Below, piece after piece: positions 15,848 through 23,778 of a DNA stretch of 33,881 nt. The stretch spans positions 1-33,881 of the forward strand of contig JAIKXS010000095.1 of NCBI GenBank assembly GCA_024683955.1, given 5' to 3'. Made by a program: the position numbers and the translations under genes. A model generated the notes under the pieces. That model did not search any database. It was not told where the DNA came from and saw nothing but the letters and a program-made list of their open reading frames with translations. Numbering within the stretch: the first letter of the stretch is position 1; each line of letters begins with the position of its first letter. This stretch comes from Desulfovibrio sp. GTDB taxonomy: Bacteria > Desulfobacterota > Desulfovibrionia > Desulfovibrionales > Desulfovibrionaceae.

Positions 15848-15944
15848 AGATTCCGGTTACGGTGCGCCTTATATCCCGGTCCTGAAGGACGGAGTATTGC
15901 GGCAGGTTGGGGAAACGGGAGCTGCCACGGACAACGCCCGTGCA

Positions 15945-15975
15945 GAAAAAAAGAACGGGGGCCGCAGGGCCCCCG
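15945..15975 (-). terminator. Intrinsic terminator, minus direction
   Basis: CGGGGGCC (15956-15963) pairs with GGCCCCCG (15968-15975) over a four-base loop. On the minus strand it is followed by TTCTTTTTTTC. It lies 87 bases past the stop of the 93-aa gene and would keep that transcript out of the cobalamin operon. Confidence 0.8.
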
Positions 15976-16042
15976 ATGGTATCAGAAGAAGAGTGGAAAG
16001 AAACAGGGAATGATAACACATATCCTTGTGCACAAGCGCACG

Positions 16043-16069
16043 AAAAAAAGCAGAACAGTCTCTACTGCT
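16043..16069 (-). terminator. Weak terminator overlapping the stop of the 93-aa gene
   Basis: On the minus strand AGCAG and CTGCT (16065-16069 and 16049-16053) form a five-pair stem followed by seven T's (16043-16049). The stem holds the TAG stop. The stem is short; the stronger terminator is at 15945. Confidence 0.4.
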
Positions 16070-16343
16070 CCACCTCGTTTATATCCGATTGAATCAGGGC
16101 AAGAGAAAGACGCATGACAGGAATATAGGGACGGTCCGTATTGCCCCTGAGGCGTCCGCATACAAAACTTGCCATATCAAGCGCCAAAACGGCATCCCTC
16201 GGAACAAAACGGGCTGCCTGACGATTATCTTCCAAGACGGCCAAATAACTGTCCAAACGATCTATGGTCTCATCAGCGCCGGGAGAACGTATGTTCAACG
16301 ACCCCTGCGTCCGATCGACGGTCCGGGTAGTGGTAAGCGACAT
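16062..16343 (-). CDS. Hypothetical 93-aa protein
   Basis: I do not recognise a family. The protein (MSLTTTRTVDRTQGSLNIRS..., ending QSDINEVEQ) is soluble, has no signal peptide or membrane segment, and looks partly helical in its second half. The ATG at 16341-16343 has AAGGAGG at seven bases. An ATG two codons upstream (16349) would put the same site too close. A promoter at 16443-16471 and a terminator downstream make it a self-contained single-gene unit, and its high-GC third positions look coding. It lies between the decayed IS element and the c-di-GMP gene; no function is inferred. Confidence 0.7.
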   Translation of the reverse strand: MSLTTTRTVDRTQGSLNIRSPGADETIDRLDSYLAVLEDNRQAARFVPRDAVLALDMASFVCGRLRGNTDRPYIPVMRLSLALIQSDINEVEQ

Positions 16344-16442
16344 GTCCATTCCTCCTTGAACGGGTCACAACATCCCTGTCAGACGGCCGTGCACAGAAAA
16401 AAACACAGCCTTTTTTAGTCCACTCAACGAAGCCTATCGGTT

Positions 16443-16471
16443 ATTTTACAGAAGAGTTTAGGGTTTTGCAA
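16443..16471 (-). promoter_or_regulatory. Sigma70-type promoter of the 93-aa gene
   Basis: On the minus strand TTGCAA (16466-16471) and TAAAAT (16443-16448) are 17 bases apart, four and five matches to consensus. The leader would be about 90 bases. Confidence 0.6.
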
Positions 16472-16617
16472 AAAAATTTTCTTCTGCGGACGGCATCCGT
16501 TGTTTTTCCCTCCCGGAAACGTCCTGCGCCTGTCATTCTCCCCGGAAGACGCCGGAAGATTGACTTGCCGGAAAAGCGGTCCTGCCGGCCGCTTCCGTCC
16601 CCTTCCAACGCCGTTGC

Positions 16618-18819
16618 CTAGCCGAGAAGGGAGGAAAGATAAGTTTTCTGCTGCCGCAGAAACAGGTCGCAGTCAGCCACGGGAAGCGGCTTTGAAAAGA
16701 AATAGCCCTGAATGACGGAACAGGCGTTCTGGGTCAGAAAATCAAGCTGTTCGCGCTTCTCCACCCCCTCGGCAACCGTTGCCATGCCAAGCCCCCTCGC
16801 AAGGGCCAGAATTCCCTTGACAAGGCTGTTGGAACTCCCCTCCTGGGCATTGATGTCATCGATGAACTTCTTGTCGATCTTGAGACAGGAGAGAGGAAGG
16901 GTATGGAGATAGAGAAGAGAGGAATACCCCGTGCCAAAATCGTCGAGGGAGACCTCAATGCCCCGCTGCGCGAGCTTTGCGATCGCGGATGAGGCCATGT
17001 CGAGATGCGTCAGAATACAGGTCTCCGTCACCTCGACGCCTATGTAACGGGCAGGGACCCCCTCCTCGTTCATGATGCGCCAGACCTCGTCCGCAAAATG
17101 TTCCGAAAGAATGCTTTTGGCCGACATATTGACCGATATGCGCACGCCCAGGCCCTCCGAGGCCCATCGCTTTGCCTCACGGCAGGCGCTGCGCAAAACG
17201 AACATGTCAAGCTTTGTCACGAGATTTGCTTCTTCAGCGACCGGAACAAAGACCGCGGGCGGCACCCAGACATCGTTTCTCTTCCACCGGATGAGCGCCT
17301 CGAGCCCCACAACGCGTTTCTTCACGCTGTCCACCTTCGGCTGGTAAAAGACGGCAAAGGAGTTGTCCTCAACGGCCTTGTACAGGTCCGTTTCAAGATG
17401 CATGCGTCTCGCCGCTTTGTCAGCCATTTTGCCGTCAAAGAACAAAAAGGTGCTTTTTCTGGCAGCCTTGGCAAAAAACATGGCAAGCTCGGCCCTCTGC
17501 AAAAGAGTGGAGAGGTCCCCGGCATCGCCGGGGTAGGAGGCAATGCCGACACTTGCGCCGAGATGGATGGAATAGTTCTCAACCTCGAACGGTTCGGAAA
17601 GACTTGCGACAAGCCGCTCAGCCGGTGAGACAATGTCCTGGCGATGACTGCAGATGAGGGCCACGAGAAACTCATCGCCTCCCATGCGGGCCACGAAGGC
17701 CTCCGGGAACAGGGTTTCGATGCGCATCGCGGAGCCACGCAGGATCTCATCCCCCACATGATGGCCGTAGCTGTCATTGACGTTTTTGAAGCGGTTGAGA
17801 TCAATGAAGAGCAGTACGAGATTCCGACCGGTCCCGGATGCACGGTTAAGAAGAGGGGGAAGGGCGTCGTGGACCGCGTTTTTGTTGGCGAGGCCCGTCA
17901 GACTGTCGTGACTGATGCGGTAGGAGACTTCCTTCCGCATCAAATCCTTTTCCTGTTGATGAAGAATCAGCAGACCTGTCAGAAGAAGAGCGAGACCAAG
18001 GCTGAGCATGAGGAGGAAGTTCTTGTTCGACATGCTCTGCCCCATCTTGGAGATGTCGCGGTCGTTCACGACCTCAAGACAGAATACGGGTGCTCCGAAG
18101 ACATCCTTCTTGAGCGCATAGACCTTGAAATGATCACTGTTCTGCACAAACTTGAAGGAGGTGGAGGGCAACGGGCTCAGTGCAGGCACGGAAAAGGAGG
18201 AGACAGGCAGAATGGAGAATTTCTGACGGATCATGTTCGCCACGTCCTCCACAAAGTACGAGTCCATAATGCGTGCCATGACAAGAACACCGTGCGGAGT
18301 TTTCATCTGATTCCCGTCAAAGACACGGTGTGCCGCAATGACAAAGGGACGTCCATTCGCCTGCGTATAGCCGAAAAGAGTCATGGTGTCCCGCTCATTA
18401 AGCTTCTCCACCACCCGCATGCTCATGGTTTTCAGATCCTCTGCAGTAAAGACCTCATTTTCGGAACAGTTATCGACAATTTGAAAAGGCGTCTTAGCAT
18501 TAGTATCAAAGAAAGCGGCAAAGGAGATGTTCTGTGAGCGCAGGAAATCATCGTCGAAGTTGTTCTCTATGAAGGTGTCGTCGTGATTCTCCATATAGGC
18601 ATAGGCTTCATCCCAGCATGCCCAGTCAACGGCACGCTGATGCATCTGCAGCTCCGTGGCCCTAAGGTAGTTCTGCAGCTGATGCATGCTTTCTTCGGCA
18701 TGCCGTATTTCAAGGGAATCCACACCGTCCATGACAACGGTATAGCTGACCGTGTACGCCAAAAGCGCAAAGGCGGCCACGGAGAAAAAGGCGATGCAGT
18801 AAAGAACAAGACGACGCAA
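16618..18819 (-). CDS. CHASE4-GGDEF-EAL membrane c-di-GMP turnover protein
   Basis: This 733-aa inner-membrane sensor has both a cyclase and a phosphodiesterase domain for the second messenger c-di-GMP. An N-terminal helix (about 2-26) and a second helix (about 266-286) bracket a periplasmic CHASE4 domain with the typical DWACWDEAYAYMENHDD. The GGDEF domain (about 298-463) keeps MGGDEFLVAL. The EAL domain (about 476-723) keeps GLEALIRW, SVNMSA, EVTET, LDDFGTGYSSL, LKIDKKFI, AEGVE and QGYFFSKPLP, so both could be active. An RxxD inhibitory site is not obvious. The TTG at 18819 has AAGGAG seven bases before it and is preferred to the TTG at 18825, which is too close. Upstream lie three phased repeats and a CRP/FNR-type palindrome. 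Confidence 0.93.
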   Translation of the reverse strand: MRRLVLYCIAFFSVAAFALLAYTVSYTVVMDGVDSLEIRHAEESMHQLQNYLRATELQMHQRAVDWACWDEAYAYMENHDDTFIENNFDDDFLRSQNISFAAFFDTNAKTPFQIVDNCSENEVFTAEDLKTMSMRVVEKLNERDTMTLFGYTQANGRPFVIAAHRVFDGNQMKTPHGVLVMARIMDSYFVEDVANMIRQKFSILPVSSFSVPALSPLPSTSFKFVQNSDHFKVYALKKDVFGAPVFCLEVVNDRDISKMGQSMSNKNFLLMLSLGLALLLTGLLILHQQEKDLMRKEVSYRISHDSLTGLANKNAVHDALPPLLNRASGTGRNLVLLFIDLNRFKNVNDSYGHHVGDEILRGSAMRIETLFPEAFVARMGGDEFLVALICSHRQDIVSPAERLVASLSEPFEVENYSIHLGASVGIASYPGDAGDLSTLLQRAELAMFFAKAARKSTFLFFDGKMADKAARRMHLETDLYKAVEDNSFAVFYQPKVDSVKKRVVGLEALIRWKRNDVWVPPAVFVPVAEEANLVTKLDMFVLRSACREAKRWASEGLGVRISVNMSAKSILSEHFADEVWRIMNEEGVPARYIGVEVTETCILTHLDMASSAIAKLAQRGIEVSLDDFGTGYSSLLYLHTLPLSCLKIDKKFIDDINAQEGSSNSLVKGILALARGLGMATVAEGVEKREQLDFLTQNACSVIQGYFFSKPLPVADCDLFLRQQKTYLSSLLG

Positions 18820-18920
18820 GAACAAACTCCTTACCTGCCGGTCAAGCCGACCTGAAAAACGCTGTGATGCCGAAAAGGAAATATGTTGCCACAGGTGTGT
18901 GACTCGTCACGCTCTGCATT

Positions 18921-18958
18921 TTTTACCACGTTTTACCCTTCGCTTCAATGTTTTTACC
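18921..18958 (-). promoter_or_regulatory. Three phased GGTAAAA direct repeats upstream of the GGDEF-EAL gene
   Basis: TTTTACC occurs at 18921-18927, 18931-18937 and 18952-18958 (GGTAAAA on the gene's strand). Starts are 10 and 21 bases apart, one and two helical turns, so all three lie on the same DNA face. They stand 102-139 bases upstream of the start codon. Such an array fits an activator or repressor binding site; the regulator is unknown. Confidence 0.5.
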
Positions 18959-18970
18959 CTCTTTTATGTC

Positions 18971-18984
18971 GTGATGTTTTTCAC
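18971..18984. promoter_or_regulatory. CRP/FNR-family palindrome GTGA-N6-TCAC
   Basis: GTGATGTTTTTCAC is the half-site pair GTGA/TCAC with a six-base spacer, the form bound by CRP-like regulators and by HcpR of sulfate reducers (TTGTGA-N6-TCACAA). Outer bases match only in part. It is 12 bases beyond the third GGTAAAA repeat. Confidence 0.45.
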
Positions 18985-19393
18985 ACAAAAAAACTTTGGC
19001 AACCAATATTTCTGAGATGACAATCCCATAAATGCCGTATCTAAAGAAGAGTATATTTTATGAAGGAATCAAAACACAAGTATTTTTGTAGCAAATACAG
19101 CTGACATACAACTATTTTATAACGATATAAACCAGCTATATTTTAACGACAGGAAAAGAAGAAGCATTTTGATAAAAAGATAAAATAAGCCAAGGTATCG
19201 ATGAAACCACAGAAAATAATCAGCTCGTAAAACCGGGGAGGAGATGATCCGCGTCCCGCATGAGAGTCCGCGGTGCGGCGAAGAGAGATCCGGACAGCGC
19301 CACTCTCAAACGAAAAAAGAAGTCGGGAAAAACCCTGTGAGAAGGACTATTCGGACGGATGACCGTTTTTTTGATCCGGCGCAGTACTGAAGA

Positions 19394-19413
19394 AAAGGAG
19401 AGATACCTCCTTT
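19394..19413. repeat. Perfect 7-bp inverted repeat
   Basis: AAAGGAG (19394-19400) and CTCCTTT (19407-19413) flank six bases. The arm contains a Shine-Dalgarno-like core but no start codon or T run follows, so its role is open. Confidence 0.4.
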
Positions 19414-19715
19414 GAACAAATGCCGGAAAAAGAGTATTCAAAAAGACGAAAATCGTATACACTCCTTTTGAAGGGAGAGGCACGGTTTTCCGGATCTTCC
19501 GGATCTTCCCCGCATCCCGTCGCTCCCAGAAAGAGGCATGAATCTGCAGTCTCTGAAACAAAAGCCTACAAAAAAGATAACAGTATTGTTCTATTCTGCA
19601 GATGCATATTTCTGATATATCATCATCCTTCTTTATAGAATCTCAATTGGACTTTTCTATACTAATCATTACAAGAATACAAAAAGACAATATTGAGAAT
19701 GATGATAGCAGAAAA

Positions 19716-19744
19716 ATTACAAACAAAGTGTTTTGATATATAAT
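19716..19744 (+). promoter_or_regulatory. Candidate promoter of the 571-aa gene operon
   Basis: ATTACA (19716-19721) and a perfect TATAAT (19739-19744) are 17 bases apart. The AT-rich setting makes chance matches more likely. If real, the transcript has a leader of about 235 bases. Confidence 0.45.
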
Positions 19745-19774
19745 TACATAAAACAACCGACACCGTGAAATTAT

Positions 19775-19813
19775 GGTATTTACACATAAAAAAAGAGAAA
19801 GTGTGTATATACC
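19775..19813. repeat. 12-bp inverted repeat in the leader of the 571-aa gene
   Basis: GGTATTTACACA (19775-19786) and TGTGTATATACC (19802-19813) pair at 11 of 12 positions around a 15-base A-rich loop. No T run follows, so it is not a terminator. It could be an operator or an RNA hairpin. Confidence 0.5.
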
Positions 19814-19985
19814 AATTGTTACACTGCAGAAAGACTGACGATGCGCTGAAAAACAGTTTTTTCAGCCGAAGGTGCTACGGAAATAAAAAGACTGGCAAGA
19901 CGGTTTCCGCGGACATCCGCCGAAGGAACCGCATAACAAGTTCACGACGACGCACATCCGTTGCAAATGGCAGAGCAGGCTCACA

Positions 19986-21701
19986 ATGATACGCTGGCAA
20001 GACGTGTTATCCGAAGACGAATTCACCTGGGAGGACGGCTGCACACCAAAGATCAGACCTGATATTCAGGACATTCTGGGTCTGAAACGTTTTCTTGATG
20101 CCGTACATATCCGCTACTGTCTTGTTAAACCTCTGCAGGAAGAGAAAAATTACCCCCTCGTGGAGGGACGGGAGCTTCTTCCTTCGTTTGACAGCGACAT
20201 GTTCGAATTCAAGAATCTTCCGGGATTTGCCCTTGTCGCCTTCGCCCGCCATTTAAACTACTTTTCCGAAATTTTTCAGTACGACAAGCTGCGGCTGCCG
20301 GCCAGTGGTGACGCAGGCAGCACGCCGGAACGGAACGTGCTCGCGGCCAATCTTCAGACCTTTTCAAGCCGCATCCCCCGCATTATACAGCAGGAGTTCC
20401 GCTCCAGATTCCAGTCCTGTAATCTCGTTGATCTCGCCTCGTACGCAAAGCTCATGCCCTATCTGCTTCAAATGGACCGCGCGCAGGTTCTGGCGTGGGA
20501 TGAAATGGGCGATTTCCATCTGACAGGCATCTTTGCGTCCTTTCCCTCCGACATCGACAGCGAGCTCAAACATTTCGGGACGCGGATCGGCAAATTCATT
20601 CCCGGTGACAACGAAATCTACGAACAGAACCGCATGTTCGTCTATCAGTATCTCATGGAGCTCTACGGTTTTCCGATAGTTTCGGAGCGGCGCACCTCAA
20701 GCGCCCTCTTCGCCCGGCGGCTCCACAAAATGGGGGAGCACTTTCTTCTCCGTGTTCTTGGCCAGACAGACCGCACCATCACGACCTACTATTCCCTGGG
20801 CGAGAATCAGCGTTACCCCGCCCTTGAAAAAATCGCCCTTGTCCGTCTCGACCCCGATCAGAAGGACGTCTGCAACACCATCGCCGAACGGGGATTCTTC
20901 CTCGATAAAAAACGCCGCATCATCATTCTGCGCATCAGCTACCGTCAGCACGCCTTCAACGCAAGCAATATCCGCGAGGACCGGGCCATCTCCGTCACCT
21001 CACAGGAAATCATCCACCCCCTCACGGGAGCCGTTCTCTCCGACCTCAATGTCATCAAGGACACGAGCAACATGCTCTATCATCTCAATGATATCGTGCG
21101 CGGCGAGTACATCGGCTGCATTCTCTACAAACGGACGGAACTTGTGGAAAACACGGACACTGACGAGAAAAAGCTCAAATTTCTCTCCACCTGGCTCTCC
21201 AAGCATCAGCGCCGCATAATAAGCTACAGCGATGAATTCTTTACCAATGTGGTCAAGGTCATCGGCGACTACCTCTATCAGCCCTACAAGGACGATGTGT
21301 TTGAAAATGTGCGGGAACTGTACCTTGAGGTCGTCTCCCGATTCTCCTATATTCAGCAGGCCCGTGTTGTACGTCAGCTTGAAGAAATCGGGGAACGCAA
21401 ATATAAAAAACAGAAACTGACCTACCGTCAGATGTTCCGGGAAGCCTTTGAGCTCCTTCCCGACCTTAAATTCGAAATGGGCACCTATTTCGAGCCTATC
21501 GCCAATGCGGTCATCAACACCATTGAAAAAATGCTGAGCGACCGCTACCTCTGCCGCACCTACATTCTGCCCGCCGAGAATACCCTTTCGAAAGCAGGAC
21601 TTGAAATCAAGAAGAGCTACGGGCGCCTTGTGCAGCTGCAGGATGAATTCAAGGAATTACGAAAGAACAGAACCGCCTCAAAGCACGGCACAAAAAATTA
21701 A
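19986..21701 (+). CDS. Conserved-looking hypothetical protein, 571 aa
   Basis: I do not recognise a family. The protein is soluble, with no signal peptide, membrane helix, Walker motif or obvious catalytic signature. It starts MIRWQDVLSEDEFTWEDG and contains a mixed central part (HPLTGAVLSDLNVIKDTS, then MLYHLNDIVRGEYIGCI). The C-terminal half is rich in charged helical stretches (RQLEEIGERKYKKQKL, LEIKKSYGRLVQLQDEFKEL) that suggest a coiled coil. Codon use is like the neighbours and the frame is long, so it is a real gene. The ATG at 19986 has AGG nine bases before it. rsmE starts 25 bases after its stop, so it is probably the first gene of the rsmE-rarA-acyltransferase operon. Confidence 0.85.
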   Translation: MIRWQDVLSEDEFTWEDGCTPKIRPDIQDILGLKRFLDAVHIRYCLVKPLQEEKNYPLVEGRELLPSFDSDMFEFKNLPGFALVAFARHLNYFSEIFQYDKLRLPASGDAGSTPERNVLAANLQTFSSRIPRIIQQEFRSRFQSCNLVDLASYAKLMPYLLQMDRAQVLAWDEMGDFHLTGIFASFPSDIDSELKHFGTRIGKFIPGDNEIYEQNRMFVYQYLMELYGFPIVSERRTSSALFARRLHKMGEHFLLRVLGQTDRTITTYYSLGENQRYPALEKIALVRLDPDQKDVCNTIAERGFFLDKKRRIIILRISYRQHAFNASNIREDRAISVTSQEIIHPLTGAVLSDLNVIKDTSNMLYHLNDIVRGEYIGCILYKRTELVENTDTDEKKLKFLSTWLSKHQRRIISYSDEFFTNVVKVIGDYLYQPYKDDVFENVRELYLEVVSRFSYIQQARVVRQLEEIGERKYKKQKLTYRQMFREAFELLPDLKFEMGTYFEPIANAVINTIEKMLSDRYLCRTYILPAENTLSKAGLEIKKSYGRLVQLQDEFKELRKNRTASKHGTKN

Positions 21702-21726
21702 CAGCGCGCTCCGGACACGCCTCACC

Positions 21727-22473
21727 ATGCCAACGGAACATCAGCATCAGTCTCTTCACCATTTCTATCTTGCCCCTGACAAATGGGGCGAAAGCGTCAC
21801 CCTCGACGAATCGGAAAGCAACCATCTCGCCCGCGTTCTGCGACTCAGGGAGCACGAGACCGTCGCCCTCCTCGACGGCAGCGGACGGACAGGCGTCTTC
21901 GAGATCACGGGGATCACGAAAAAATACTGCACCCTGAAACGCCTCGGTGAGGAACGACAGCCTGAACCTGTCTCAAAGGCCGTCATGGCCCTCGCCCTCA
22001 GCAAAGCCGTCCGCCGCGGCTTCTTCATGGAAAAAGCCGTGGAGCTTGGGGCCCACGCCGTCTGGCTCTTTCAAGGGGAGACAAGTCAGGGGAAAATTGC
22101 AGCCGATATGGCGGAAGGCTTCAGACGCCAGATGATTGCCGGTGCAAAACAATGCAGAAACCCGTGGATTCCGGAAATCCGACTCTTTCCCAAAGGCCTC
22201 CGTGAACTGCTTCCAGCCGTCGACGACATTCCCAACCGTATCCTTCCCTGGGAACTGCAGGGACAGGAATCCATGATACGCCCGGGCCATCTCGGAAAGG
22301 CCGGAAAGACCATCTATGTGATCGGCCCCGAAGGGGGCTTTTCAGACGCGGAACTTGCCCTCCTCGACACATGGCATTTTCAGCGCGTGAGTCTCGGACC
22401 GCGCGTTCTCCGCTGCGAGACGGCGGCGGTTCTGACCCTTGGTCTGCATTACTGGGCATCCCATCTTTCCTAA
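21727..22473 (+). CDS. rsmE: 16S rRNA (uracil-1498 N3)-methyltransferase
   Basis: RsmE adds a methyl group to N3 of U1498 in 16S rRNA with SAM, a SPOUT-class enzyme with a trefoil knot. The 248-aa protein has the N-terminal PUA-like part (LHHFYLAPD, NHLARVLRLREHE) and the knot signatures VIGPEGGFSDAELALL and SLGPRVLRCETAAVLTLGL near the C-terminus. Length is normal. The ATG at 21727 is chosen because the family start (HHFY) follows closely; the ribosome site is weak. A frame extending to 21601 lies inside the upstream gene. rarA starts 18 bases later. Confidence 0.93.
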   Translation: MPTEHQHQSLHHFYLAPDKWGESVTLDESESNHLARVLRLREHETVALLDGSGRTGVFEITGITKKYCTLKRLGEERQPEPVSKAVMALALSKAVRRGFFMEKAVELGAHAVWLFQGETSQGKIAADMAEGFRRQMIAGAKQCRNPWIPEIRLFPKGLRELLPAVDDIPNRILPWELQGQESMIRPGHLGKAGKTIYVIGPEGGFSDAELALLDTWHFQRVSLGPRVLRCETAAVLTLGLHYWASHLS

Positions 22474-22491
22474 AAGACCGCGAGGTCCTTT

Positions 22492-23778
22492 ATGAGCGTA
22501 CAAGCCCCCCTCCCGGAACGCATCCGTCCTGACACACTGGAAGACTTTCTTGGCCAGGCCCAGCTGAAGACACGCCTTGCAGCCATTCTGGCCTCTGATC
22601 ATCTGCCGAGCCTTCTCTTTTTCGGCCCTCCGGGCTGCGGCAAATCGACCCTCGCTCTCCTTCTCGCAAAACACTCAGGAAAGCCCTTCGTCCGCATAAG
22701 CGCCCCGGAGACGGGTCTGCAGAATCTCCGGCGCCGGCTGAACGGCGTCGACATTCTTATTCTCGATGAGCTCCACCGCTTCACAAAGGCGCAGCAGGAC
22801 TTCTTTCTGCCCCTGATTGAGAGCGGTGAACTGGTCCTTCTCGCCACAACAACGGAAAATCCCTCCTTCAGCGTGACCCGCCAGCTGCTTTCCCGCCTTC
22901 ATGTGCTCCGCCTTCACCCCCTGGGCCTTGACGAACTTCTTCCCCTTGCCCGCCGTGGGGCCGTGGCCCTTGAGAAACACATCGGGGACGACGCCCTTGA
23001 AGTTCTCTGCCTCGCCGCCCACGGCGACGCACGGACACTGCTCAATCTTCTTGAGTACACGGCCGGTATACAGGAAGAAATCACCCCGGAACGCATCCGC
23101 CTGCTCCTCCCGGAAATGCTCATGCGTCATGATAAAAACGGGGATAGCCACTACGAGTATATCTCGGCGCTCATCAAGTCGGTGCGGGGCAGCGACGCAG
23201 ACGCCGCTCTCTACTATCTCGCCTGCCTTCTTGAAGGCGGGGAAGATCCGCGATTTATTTGCCGGCGCCTCATTCTCTCGGCGGCGGAAGACATCGGCCT
23301 TGCCGATCCGTCCGCCCTTCCTCTCGCCGTATCCTGCCAGCAGGCCGTGGAATTCGTCGGCATGCCGGAAGGCTATCTGCCCATGGCGGAGACCGTCACC
23401 TATCTGGCCCTTGCTCCCAAGAGCAACTCCACCTACAGTGCCTACGCAAGGGCCGCAAAATACATACGTCAGAACGGTCCGTCTCCTGTTCCCCTCCACC
23501 TGAGAAACGCAACGACAGCCCTGCAGAGGGAATGGGGCTACGGACAGGGATACAAATATCCGCACAATGTCCCGGAGAGCTGGGTCAAACAGCAGTACCT
23601 GCCCGAAGATATTCCGGGACATTTTTATCAACCGAAGGAAAACGGCGCCGAATCACGCCTCTATACCCAGTGGCGCAACCGGACACGTCAGGGGAGGACA
23701 CCGGAAAGGGCGCAGCCGCGCCCGGGTCAGTCCCAGGAGAATCCTTCGAACGTCCGCGAGGTCCGTCGTGAATACTGA
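22492..23778 (+). CDS. rarA: Replication-associated recombination protein RarA (MgsA), AAA+ ATPase
   Basis: RarA is a clamp-loader-like AAA+ ATPase acting at stalled replication forks and on SSB-coated DNA ends. The 428-aa protein has Walker A GPPGCGKST (45-53), Walker B LILDELHRF (89-97), the ATTTENPSFSV sensor-1 region, an arginine-finger-type SRLHVLRL, and the C-terminal tetramer domain (SAAEDIGLADPSALPLAV, KSNSTYSAYARA, GQGYKYPH), all typical. The last 30 or so residues are a polar R/P/Q-rich tail. The ATG at 22492 follows GAGGTCCTTT. Its 3' end overlaps the acyltransferase start by 11 bases, so the two are coupled. Confidence 0.95.
   Translation: MSVQAPLPERIRPDTLEDFLGQAQLKTRLAAILASDHLPSLLFFGPPGCGKSTLALLLAKHSGKPFVRISAPETGLQNLRRRLNGVDILILDELHRFTKAQQDFFLPLIESGELVLLATTTENPSFSVTRQLLSRLHVLRLHPLGLDELLPLARRGAVALEKHIGDDALEVLCLAAHGDARTLLNLLEYTAGIQEEITPERIRLLLPEMLMRHDKNGDSHYEYISALIKSVRGSDADAALYYLACLLEGGEDPRFICRRLILSAAEDIGLADPSALPLAVSCQQAVEFVGMPEGYLPMAETVTYLALAPKSNSTYSAYARAAKYIRQNGPSPVPLHLRNATTALQREWGYGQGYKYPHNVPESWVKQQYLPEDIPGHFYQPKENGAESRLYTQWRNRTRQGRTPERAQPRPGQSQENPSNVREVRREY

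Larger units (their letters stand above)
15150..15910 (-). mobile_element. Decayed 761-bp IS200/IS605-type element
   Basis: The element runs from TTGACATCCTC (15150) to GGCAGGTTGG (15910). Its two edges are the same pair that bounds the 110-bp mini-element at 12881-12990. Inside are a frameshifted Y1 transposase (tnpA, plus strand) and a short tnpB 3' relic (minus strand). tnpA points to the right edge and tnpB to the left edge, as in divergent IS605: the right edge would be LE and the left edge RE. Each edge holds an imperfect hairpin; GTCC/GGAC at 15879-15890 replaces the mini-element's TCTCCC/GGGAGA, keeping the stem while the bases change. Most of tnpB is gone, so the element is not autonomous. 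Confidence 0.8.
18985..19985. other. 1-kb AT-rich intergenic region, no gene supported
   Basis: Composition drops sharply to AT-rich between the GGDEF-EAL gene and the 571-aa gene, unlike any other gap in the window. Frames of 74-113 codons exist (for example minus 19220-19561) but have no ribosome site or family look. It contains a candidate promoter at 19716-19744, inverted repeats at 19394-19413 and 19775-19813, and a tandem CCGGATCTT pair near 19490-19507. It may be a long regulatory region or the remains of acquired DNA. Confidence 0.55.

Noticed and set aside
19220..19561. 113-codon minus frame in the AT-rich gap
   Set aside because: It has no ribosome site and no motif, and its composition is not like coding DNA of this genome.
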